Shown here piece by piece: positions 23,440-30,144 of a stretch of DNA of 33,023 nt. Every line of letters starts with the position of its first letter. The stretch's first letter is position 1. This stretch comes from Bacteroidota bacterium (GTDB lineage Bacteria; Bacteroidota; Bacteroidia; Chitinophagales; Saprospiraceae), in the NCBI GenBank assembly GCA_963169455.1, contig CAUJDW010000067.1, forward strand, positions 1-33,023, in the 5' to 3' direction. The notes under the pieces were generated by a model. The model was not told the origin of the DNA, searched no databases, and worked only from the letters and a program-made list of their open reading frames with translations. Made by a program: the position numbers and the translations under genes.

Positions 23440-24783
23440 ATGCCCAAAGTCAGCATTTTCTGGTTCAGAAGAGATTTGCGCCTCGAAGACAACGCCGGGC
23501 TCTATCACGCGCTGAAGGGAGAACGCCCCGTCCTGCCGCTGTTCATTTTTGACCGCAACATCCTCGACGGGCTGGAGGATAAAAAGGATGCCCGGGTGGA
23601 ATTCATCCACAATACCATCCACGAGCTGAACGGGCAACTCAGGGAATTGGGCGGCAACATCCTGGTGCGCTACGGCTTTCCTTCGGAAGTTTGGGCTTCA
23701 TTGCTGCGGGAATTCGACATCCGGGCCGTGTACGCCAACCGGGACTATGAGCCCTACGCCCTGCAAAGGGATGGCCAGGTGCAAGAACTGCTGGAATCAA
23801 AAGGCATCGCCTTCCATACTTTCAAAGACCACGTCATTTTCGAAAAAGGAGAAATCGTCAAGGCGGATGGTTCTCCCTACACGGTTTTTACGCCATACAG
23901 CCGCAGGTGGCGGGAAAAGCTGGCCAGCCGGATGGCTACTTTTGTGGATGCTGGCGGCAATGAAGAGCCCGTCTCCTTCTACCTCAAACCTTACCCCACG
24001 GAAGACTACTTCAGCCGTTTCTTTCGCATAGAACCGCAGCCCGTCCCGGGCCTTGCCGAAATGGGCTTTGAACCGGCAGAGATTCAGGTTCCCCCGAAGG
24101 TGGTTAGCCAGGGCGTGATTCGCAACTACGACAAAACCCGCGATTTTCCAGCCCTCGACGGCGCCTCCCGCCTGGGCATCCACTTCCGCTTCGGCACCAT
24201 CAGCATCCGTGAAAAGGCCTGGAAGGCCGGGCGCCTCAACGACACTTTCCTCAACGAACTCATCTGGCGGGATTTCTACGCCATGATCCTGGCGGAGTTT
24301 CCCCAGGTGGCCACCCGTTCTTTCAAACCGCAGTACGACCAGATCGAGTGGCGCAATGATGAAACGGAATTTCAGAAGTGGTGTGAGGGTAAAACCGGTT
24401 ACCCCATCGTCGACGCCGGCATGCGGCAGCTCAACCAGACGGGCTATATGCACAACCGCGTGCGCATGATCACCGCCAGCTTCCTCACTAAACACCTGCT
24501 CATCGACTGGCGCTGGGGCGAGGCCTATTTCGCCCAAAAGCTGCTCGACTACGACCTGGCAAGCAACAACGGCGGCTGGCAGTGGGCCGCCGGCTCCGGC
24601 ACTGACGCGGCGCCCTACTTCCGCATCTTCAACCCCGCCTCCCAGCAGGAAAAGTTCGACAAGGACTACCGCTACGTCCGCCGCTGGGTTCCGGAATTCG
24701 GCACGCCGCAATACTCCAAACCGATGGTGGAGCACAAGATGGCCCGGGAGCGGTGTCTGGAGGTGTACAAGCGGGCATTGTAG
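23440..24783 (+). CDS. phrB: Deoxyribodipyrimidine photo-lyase / cryptochrome family protein
   Basis: 447 residues. N-terminal alpha/beta antenna-binding domain at about 1-130 (WFRRDLRLEDNAGLYHAL, LVRYG). C-terminal FAD-binding domain at about 200-445 with the hallmark stretches LNELIWRDFYAMIL, YPIVDAGMRQL, HNRVRMITASFLTKHLLIDWRWGE and NNGGWQWAAGSGTDAAPYFRIFNP. These match class I CPD photolyases, which use blue light to split UV-induced pyrimidine dimers. FAD- and DNA-contacting motifs look intact, so repair rather than cryptochrome signalling is favoured. The ATG at 23440 (MPKVSIFWFRRD) is the natural start; a TTG at 23410 adds only ten residues. It stands alone, divergent from the TPR lipoprotein gene. 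Confidence 0.95.
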   Translation: MPKVSIFWFRRDLRLEDNAGLYHALKGERPVLPLFIFDRNILDGLEDKKDARVEFIHNTIHELNGQLRELGGNILVRYGFPSEVWASLLREFDIRAVYANRDYEPYALQRDGQVQELLESKGIAFHTFKDHVIFEKGEIVKADGSPYTVFTPYSRRWREKLASRMATFVDAGGNEEPVSFYLKPYPTEDYFSRFFRIEPQPVPGLAEMGFEPAEIQVPPKVVSQGVIRNYDKTRDFPALDGASRLGIHFRFGTISIREKAWKAGRLNDTFLNELIWRDFYAMILAEFPQVATRSFKPQYDQIEWRNDETEFQKWCEGKTGYPIVDAGMRQLNQTGYMHNRVRMITASFLTKHLLIDWRWGEAYFAQKLLDYDLASNNGGWQWAAGSGTDAAPYFRIFNPASQQEKFDKDYRYVRRWVPEFGTPQYSKPMVEHKMARERCLEVYKRAL

Positions 24784-25027
24784 CTTAAGGCTGCTTCAGA
24801 AGGACCTGCTGATGAAAAGCCTGCCAAATAATTAACCGCTAAGACGCGGAGCGCGCAAAGGCCCGAACAAAACCTGGATGGCAAAGGGACCGTTTAAAAT
24901 TCCCAGGTTTAAGGTTGTAAATTCCCCTGATACCCGACCAACCCCGATTGACCCGATTGACCCGACCAACCCGAAAGTCCCGATTGACCCGATATACCCG
25001 ATATACCCGAAAGTCCCGAAAAACCCG
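24784..25027. other. Convergent intergenic region with short repeats
   Basis: After the photolyase stop come a GC-rich block at 24833-24861 (CGCTAAGACGCGGAGCGCGC), of a kind often dispersed in Bacteroidota intergenic DNA, then an inverted repeat AAACCTGG 24870-24877 / CCAGGTTT 24903-24910, then tandem array B. No gene is seen on either strand; a long plus-strand frame running from here over the LOG gene is only its shadow. Confidence 0.5.
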
Positions 25028-25030
25028 TCA
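24933..25030 (-). repeat. 9-base G-rich tandem array B (11 units)
   Basis: Eleven CCCGA words (the last is CCCGT) start at 24933, 24943 and then exactly every 9 bases up to 25024. On the minus strand this is TCGGG plus four bases, with linkers TTTT, ACTT, TATA, TCAA and TTGG and one 5-base linker. Four of the linkers are shared with array A. The final unit contains the TGA stop of the LOG gene (25028-25030), so on that mRNA the array begins at the stop codon. Confidence 0.95.
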
Positions 25031-26161
25031 TACCTTTCGCGGCGGGTTCTCCTTCAGAAACCGCAGCACCTCCTTCGGCTCATCCGTAATGAACAGCATA
25101 TCGGCGTATTCCCGGCCCCAGGCCAGTTGTTTCAGCAGCGGGAAGATCAGGGTGTCGATCTCGTAGCGCCGGCGGCCGAGGAAGACCATAGGGCTGTAGT
25201 AGTTGAAGGTGCCGTAGTGGTTCTGGGTGGCGTCCATGAAGATCTCCTGGGTGGTGCCGGCGCTGCCGGGCGCGCAGACGATGCCGTAGAGGCTGATGGC
25301 CAGCAGGTTGTCCTCGCGGATGCTGTTGGAGAAGTACTTGGCGATGTGGGAAGCAAAGAGGTTGCTCGGCTCGTGGCCGTAAAACCAGGTAGGGATAGCC
25401 AGGCTGGGCGTTCCGCCGGGATATTTTTCCAGCACCTTCAGGGCTTGGGTGTGGTAGCCTTTGTCTTTGTAATGGGGCTTATCGCTGAGTATCCGGATGG
25501 CGTCCGCCAATGCAGAATCGGGCCGCCCGGCGAAGTAGGCGCCCAAATTGGTGGCCTCCATGATGCCGGGGCCGCCGCCGGAGACGATGAAATATCCGTG
25601 TTCGCCCAGCATCTTGGCCGTGCGGGCGGTTTTTTCAAAAAACGGGTCGTCGCGGCGGGTGCTGTGGCCGCCCATGAAGCCCACACAGGGGCGTTGGGTC
25701 ATCCCGTCATGGTCGAATTCCAGCAGGTCGCGCAGGGCCTCGTCGATGGAATAATCGTGGATGCGCTGCCACAGGGCCTCGTTGATGGTGGGGGTGAATT
25801 TGGAAGCGGAAAAGTGCCTGTAAACCCGAATGTCGGCACTGTTGTCCGTTTCCTCGGAAAAGCCTTCCATCAGTTCCTGCCAGGTGTACAAACGGGTGCG
25901 GAAGGGGTCGTAGGGCAGGGTGTCCGGCGCCCGGTAAACGTAGGCGCCCTTGCGGCGCAGCAGCAGTTCTTCCTCCAGGCTGAGCCTGCACCCCAGAAAG
26001 GTGGTGGTATGGTCGATGTGGAGCAGATCCCAGTTTATCTTTTCCCCTGAAAAGTCGAGGGCCTGCAGGGTGCAATGCCTCAGTGAAGCGCCGTTGTTTC
26101 GGAACTGGCTGAAGGTCTTGATGCCTGTGATGATCGTTTCCGCGGGCTTGTCCGGTTTCAT
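25028..26161 (-). CDS. LOG-family protein (TIGR00730-like Rossmann fold)
   Basis: 377 residues. The LOG/'lysine decarboxylase-like' core lies at about 160-340, with GFMGGHSTRRDD, IVSGGGPGIMEATNLGAYF and the PGGxGTxxE-type signature, here PGSAGTTQE. Family members cleave the N-glycosidic bond of nucleoside 5'-monophosphates (cytokinin-activating LOG or PpnN-like nucleosidase). The second Gly of the signature is replaced by Ser, so activity may differ. The N-terminal 150 residues are an extra region like that of longer PpnN-type proteins. Cytoplasmic. Its ATG overlaps the TGA of coaE by four bases, so it is the second gene of a coaE-LOG operon. Its stop codon lies inside array B. Confidence 0.85.
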   Translation of the reverse strand: MKPDKPAETIITGIKTFSQFRNNGASLRHCTLQALDFSGEKINWDLLHIDHTTTFLGCRLSLEEELLLRRKGAYVYRAPDTLPYDPFRTRLYTWQELMEGFSEETDNSADIRVYRHFSASKFTPTINEALWQRIHDYSIDEALRDLLEFDHDGMTQRPCVGFMGGHSTRRDDPFFEKTARTAKMLGEHGYFIVSGGGPGIMEATNLGAYFAGRPDSALADAIRILSDKPHYKDKGYHTQALKVLEKYPGGTPSLAIPTWFYGHEPSNLFASHIAKYFSNSIREDNLLAISLYGIVCAPGSAGTTQEIFMDATQNHYGTFNYYSPMVFLGRRRYEIDTLIFPLLKQLAWGREYADMLFITDEPKEVLRFLKENPPRKV

Positions 26162-26754
26162 GTTTTTTGGCTTAAGCTCAGCAATTCGCGATGGATGGCC
26201 AGCACCTGCCTGATGAGGGGCTGGCTGCCGTCGTTGTGGATGACGTAATCGGAGCGGCGTATCTTTTCTTCTTCGGGCATCTGTTTGTCCATTCGCGCCT
26301 TTACGGCTTCCGGGCTGCTCTGGTCGCGGGCCACGACCCGCTGAATGCGCAGTTCTTCCGGCGCGAAAACCGTGATCATCTTGTCCATCGCCCGGTAATT
26401 TCCGCTTTCGAATAGCAGGGCGGCTTCCCGGATGGTGTAGGGCGCGCCCTTCCGGGCCTCGTGCCAGCGCTCGCCGTCCTCCGCCACGGCGGGGTGGACG
26501 AGGCGGTTGAGTTTCCCGAGTTTTTCATCGTCACCGAATACAGCCTGGGCGATATAGGCCCGGTTGAGGCTCCCGTCGGCGAAATAAGCCTGCGCCCCGA
26601 GCAGCGCCCTGATGCCGCTCACCAGCACCGGGTCGTGAGCCATCAGCCACTTGGCCCGCGTGTCGGCGTAATAGACGGGGATGCCCAGCGTTTCGAAGAT
26701 TTTGCAGACGGTGGTCTTCCCGCTGCCGATCCCTCCGGTGATGCCTACTTTCAA
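26158..26754 (-). CDS. coaE: Dephospho-CoA kinase
   Basis: About 198 residues from the chosen start. It catalyses the last step of coenzyme A synthesis, ATP-dependent phosphorylation of the ribose 3'-hydroxyl of dephospho-CoA. The P-loop VGITGGIGSGKTTV is at the N-terminus. The substrate-binding IPVYYADTRAKWLM, the LNRLVHP and EAALLFESG segments and the DYVIHNDGS end are all present and typical. The usual CoaE begins two or three residues before this P-loop, which fits a TTG at 26754. An ATG at 26823 would add 23 unconserved residues (GAAGPPSSRPAERI...) and lies inside the dispersed 63-base repeat, so it is less likely. Translationally coupled to the LOG gene. Confidence 0.93.
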   Translation of the reverse strand: MKVGITGGIGSGKTTVCKIFETLGIPVYYADTRAKWLMAHDPVLVSGIRALLGAQAYFADGSLNRAYIAQAVFGDDEKLGKLNRLVHPAVAEDGERWHEARKGAPYTIREAALLFESGNYRAMDKMITVFAPEELRIQRVVARDQSSPEAVKARMDKQMPEEEKIRRSDYVIHNDGSQPLIRQVLAIHRELLSLSQKT

Positions 26755-26817
26755 GGTTCTTGTGGCTTTGTGGTTATTAATCCTTTCGGCGGGCCGACTG
26801 GAAGGCGGGCCCGCGGC

Positions 26818-26880
26818 GCCCATTCAAAGGCTCCCAAATTATCGCTTGGCAGGCCGCAGGCTCGCGTTTCGCCTAAATAG
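26818..26880 (-). repeat. Dispersed 63-base repeat, copy 2
   Basis: On the minus strand it reads CTATTTAG, GAAACGCGAGCCTG, GGCC, then TAATTTGGGAGCCTTTG. It aligns over its length with copy 1 at 14186-14248: identical 8-base start, GAAACGCG shared, GAGCCTTTG shared, substitutions in between. It fills much of the coaE/porP divergent intergenic region and includes the upstream candidate ATG of coaE. Confidence 0.65.
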
Positions 26881-26902
26881 CTGCCATTTTTTTTAGATTA
26901 TT

Positions 26903-27973
26903 TTGCCAAACCCCTCCATAGAGGGTAACTTGGAGGGAACAAATTTAACCCTATTGGCCCGAATTCAACACGTATCCGCATTTTTTTCCCTGCTCCTCGC
27001 CTGTGCTTTCGCGGCGCAGGGGCAGGATGTGCATTTCTCGCAGTTTCACAATACACCCCTGATGCTCAATCCGGCCCTGGCCGGCTCGTCGGACGGCGAC
27101 AGCCGCTTTGGGGCCAGTTACCGCAACCAGTGGGCCTCCGTGCCGGTTCCGTACGAAACCCTGTCCGCTGCTTTTGATCAGAAGCTGTTCCTGCCCGTGC
27201 CGGGCGGCAGTTGGCTGGGCCTGGGCGGCAGCATGTTGCACGACCAGGCCGGCGACGGCAAACTGAGCTGGCTTCAGCTTTCCCTGTCGGGAGCCTTTCA
27301 CCTCTCCCTGTCCGAAGCACAGTCGCTCTCCCTGGGCGTACAGGCGCGGGCGGGGCAGCGCGCTCTGGAGCCCGGCCAGTTCAGCTTCGGCGACCAGTTC
27401 ACCGACAACGCCTTCGACCCCAATACGCCCAGCGCCGAGGTTTTTGCTTCCCAGTCCGCGGGCTTCTTCAGCCTGGGCGCCGGCCTCAACTGGGCCTACA
27501 GCCCGGAGGAAAGCCGTACCCGCACCTCCGCCGGGCTGGGCCTGAGCCACCTCAACAAGCCTTCCATCAACTTCCTGGACGATGGGGAACTGCCCGTCCC
27601 TATGCTGCTGAACGCCCACTTCCTCGGGCTGGCGCAATTCGCACCGCAGATGGATTTTGCCTTCAACGTGCTGGCGCAAAAACAGGGGCCTTACGTGGAG
27701 GTGCTGAGCAATGTGGGCCTCCGCTGCCACCTCAGCGTACAGAAAGGCAAAGAACTGGCCATCCAGCTGGGCGGCGGCTACCGCTTCGATGATGCAGCCA
27801 TCGCTTATGCCGATGTGTTCTTCCGGGACTGGCAGCTTGGCTTCAGTTATGATTTCAACACTTCGCCATTCCTGGCCGCCACCAACCGCAGGGGCGGGCC
27901 GGAATTGTCGGTGCAGTACCTGATCCGGCAGGTCAAACCGCCGAAGGTGTTTAAGGCCTGCCCGATTTTTTAA
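26903..27973 (+). CDS. PorP/SprF-family type IX secretion membrane protein
   Basis: Up to 356 residues; an outer-membrane beta-barrel of the PorP/SprF family. Recognised by QDVHFSQFHNTPLMLNPALAGS directly after the signal sequence, GASYRNQWASVPVPYETLSAAFDQ, and C-terminal strands such as LGFSYDFNTSPF. Family members assist T9SS-dependent export or surface attachment of large adhesins, SprF for SprB. The exact start is uncertain: no ATG is available, and TTG at 26903, 26930 (after a GAGGG tract) or 26954 all precede the signal peptide. The left coordinate given is the outer limit. The next gene, a TPR-PD40-OmpA-like protein, follows on the same strand, the usual pairing at such loci. No SprB-like protein is immediately beside it; the nearest is the M23/SprB giant at 6.5-12.4 kb. 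Confidence 0.9.
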   Translation: MPNPSIEGNLEGTNLTLLARIQHVSAFFSLLLACAFAAQGQDVHFSQFHNTPLMLNPALAGSSDGDSRFGASYRNQWASVPVPYETLSAAFDQKLFLPVPGGSWLGLGGSMLHDQAGDGKLSWLQLSLSGAFHLSLSEAQSLSLGVQARAGQRALEPGQFSFGDQFTDNAFDPNTPSAEVFASQSAGFFSLGAGLNWAYSPEESRTRTSAGLGLSHLNKPSINFLDDGELPVPMLLNAHFLGLAQFAPQMDFAFNVLAQKQGPYVEVLSNVGLRCHLSVQKGKELAIQLGGGYRFDDAAIAYADVFFRDWQLGFSYDFNTSPFLAATNRRGGPELSVQYLIRQVKPPKVFKACPIF

Positions 27974-28071
27974 CGGGCTGCGTTATTGAAACTGCTGAGG
28001 TGCGGCATCCTGCCCGCTTGGCGGTTTTGTATTATAAAAAATTGATTAACAAGGCAATAGCCTTTTCTGTT

Positions 28072-30063
28072 ATGAGTAAAGCTTTATTCTGCTTCTCCTT
28101 ATTGCTCGTGCTCAGCTTCTGTGCCCTGCCGCTCAGCGCCCAGTCCTTTAAAGCCTATGTCAAAGCAGGGGAGGAGGCGCTGGAGCGCCGGGATTTCAAC
28201 GCCGCCCTCCGGCATTTCGGCAAGGCCCTGGAATTCCAGCCCGGCAATCCGGGCCTGGGCTACCAGTATGCCGAAGTGGCGCGCCGCTTTTATGCCTACG
28301 AAGAGGCGGCGATATACTACCGGAAGGTGCTCGAAAACCCGGAGCGGGATCAATACCCCCTGGCGGCCTACTGGCTGGCCACGGTGTACAAGAGCATGGG
28401 GCAGTACGACAAAGCCAGGGCTCATTTCCAGATGTACCTGGCGCAGAAAAACGCGGCTGCTCCCTATCGGGAAAAAGCGGAGCAGGAAATGCAGGCCTGC
28501 GAGTGGGCCCGGAAAATGGCCGCCGCGCCCGGCCCTTTCCGGCTGAAACACCTGGGCAGAAAAGCCAATTCGGAATACTCGGAATTCGCCCCTCTGGCCG
28601 TGGGCGACACCCTGTACTACACATCCTTTCGCTATGAAAAACAAAACGACGATTACCAGCCCCCGCGTTTGATATCCAAAGTTTTGTACCGGCGCGGCGA
28701 CGGCAGCGGGCGCATCCTGGGCCGCGGCTTCAACGACGATGAACGGCACACGGCCCACCTGGCCTTCAGCCGCGACGGCGGGCGCATGTACTTCACGCGT
28801 TGCGATTACATAAACGCCTCGGAAATCCGTTGCGCCATATATTACCGAACGCGGGACAACAGGGGCCGCTGGGGCGCCGGCGCCACCCGCCTGCCGGATG
28901 AAATCAACCAGCCCGGCTACACCGCCACCCAGCCCTGCATCGGGTTCGATTCCATCCTTCAGGCAGAAGCCCTCTTTTTTGTTTCCGACAGGCCCGGCGG
29001 CGCCGGCGGGCTCGACATCTGGTGGGCGAGGGTAGAGGAGGGGGATAATGCCTTCGGCAGCCCCACACCCCTCCGGGAACTCAATACGGCCGAAGACGAC
29101 ATTACCCCCTTCTTCCATACGCCTTCCCAGAGCCTCTTTTTCAGCTCCGGGGGCTACGACAACCTGGGCGGCTTCGACATCTTTCGCTCCCGCAGGCACC
29201 AAGCCTGGAGCGCCCCGGAAAACCTGGGCGCCCCGCTCAATTCAAGCTACAACGATATCTACTACACCCTGGAAAGCAATGGAGCATCGGGCTACTTCTC
29301 CTCCAACCGCCCGGGGGCTTACTACCTCGACGAGGCCAGCAAAGCCTGCTGCAACGACCTCTACTACTTCGAACCCATCCCAGAAGAGCCGCCGCAGCCG
29401 GACGGTCCGGAACTGGTGCTGGAGCCCCCCGCGCAAGGGGCGCCGCCTTCCGCTGCACCCCCTGCGCCTACAAAACTGGAGGACTTTCTGCCACTCGCCC
29501 TGTACTTCGACAACGACGAGCCCGACCGGCGCACCCGGCGGGAGGAGACCAGGAAAGCCTACCTGGAAACCTATGAGCGGTACTTCGCCCGCAAAAGCGA
29601 GTACCTGCGTGCGTTTACAGAACCCTTATCCGAAGAAAACAAGGAAGAAGGGGCGGCGGCGGTTGAAAGTTTTTTCGAAGAAGAAGCCCGCAAGGGCCAT
29701 GATCATCTGCTCCTGTTCTGCGGCATCCTCCTTAAACGCCTGCAGGCCGGCGAGCGGGTGGAGATTTTCCTCAAGGGCTATACCAGCCCCCGCGCAAAAA
29801 GCGCCTACAACCTGGCGCTCAGCCGGCGCCGCATCAGTAGCGTGCGCAACCATTTCCAGGCCTATCAGGACGGCGTTTTTCTGCCTTACCTCAACGACGG
29901 CAGGCTGAAGATTTCGGAGCGCCCCTTCGGAGAAGCCCAGGCCTCCACCACCGTCAGCGACGCGCTCGACGACCTGCGCAATTCCATCTACCATCCCGGC
30001 GCCGCCCGCGAGCGGCGCGTGGAGATCGTGGAAGCCCAAACCAGTGGCTCCGCTCAGCAATAG
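28072..30063 (+). CDS. TPR / PD40 (WD40-like) / OmpA-like outer-membrane-associated protein, PorE-like
   Basis: 663 residues. Signal peptide about 1-22 (LPLSAQ). TPR-like helices at about 26-125 (AGEEALERRDFNAALRHFGK; AAYWLATVYKSMGQYDKA). PD40 beta-propeller-like repeats at about 150-415 (AFSRDGGRMYFTR, ALFFVSDRPGGAGGLDIW, SLFFSSGGYDNLGGFDIF, GYFSSNRPG). A Pro-rich linker, then a C-terminal OmpA-like peptidoglycan-binding region with FLKGYTSPRAKSAYNLALSRRRISSV and RERRVEIVE. The same domain order is known for PorE of the T9SS, which links the apparatus to peptidoglycan. The ATG at 28072 begins the signal peptide; the longer frame upstream is not supported. Paired with the PorP/SprF-like gene 98 bases upstream. 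Confidence 0.88.
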   Translation: MSKALFCFSLLLVLSFCALPLSAQSFKAYVKAGEEALERRDFNAALRHFGKALEFQPGNPGLGYQYAEVARRFYAYEEAAIYYRKVLENPERDQYPLAAYWLATVYKSMGQYDKARAHFQMYLAQKNAAAPYREKAEQEMQACEWARKMAAAPGPFRLKHLGRKANSEYSEFAPLAVGDTLYYTSFRYEKQNDDYQPPRLISKVLYRRGDGSGRILGRGFNDDERHTAHLAFSRDGGRMYFTRCDYINASEIRCAIYYRTRDNRGRWGAGATRLPDEINQPGYTATQPCIGFDSILQAEALFFVSDRPGGAGGLDIWWARVEEGDNAFGSPTPLRELNTAEDDITPFFHTPSQSLFFSSGGYDNLGGFDIFRSRRHQAWSAPENLGAPLNSSYNDIYYTLESNGASGYFSSNRPGAYYLDEASKACCNDLYYFEPIPEEPPQPDGPELVLEPPAQGAPPSAAPPAPTKLEDFLPLALYFDNDEPDRRTRREETRKAYLETYERYFARKSEYLRAFTEPLSEENKEEGAAAVESFFEEEARKGHDHLLLFCGILLKRLQAGERVEIFLKGYTSPRAKSAYNLALSRRRISSVRNHFQAYQDGVFLPYLNDGRLKISERPFGEAQASTTVSDALDDLRNSIYHPGAARERRVEIVEAQTSGSAQQ

Positions 30064-30144
30064 CATCAACCTGGAATCCTCCGCCGAAGAGCATTACCCC
30101 GCTGGGGCGTTTTCAGGCAACTACCCTGATTCGCAGGAGCCATC

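Noticed and set aside
24878-26050. 390-codon plus-strand frame over array B and the LOG gene
   Set aside because: It starts with PIDPIDPTNP-type translation of the array and continues as the antisense of the LOG gene; it has no family features.
28099-29202. 367-codon minus-strand frame over the OmpA-like gene
   Set aside because: Antisense shadow in high-GC DNA; the plus-strand product has TPR and PD40 motifs.
30064-30144. Terminator between the OmpA-like and M16 genes (CCCC-GCT-GGGG-CGTTTT)
   Set aside because: The stem is only four base pairs; too weak to call.
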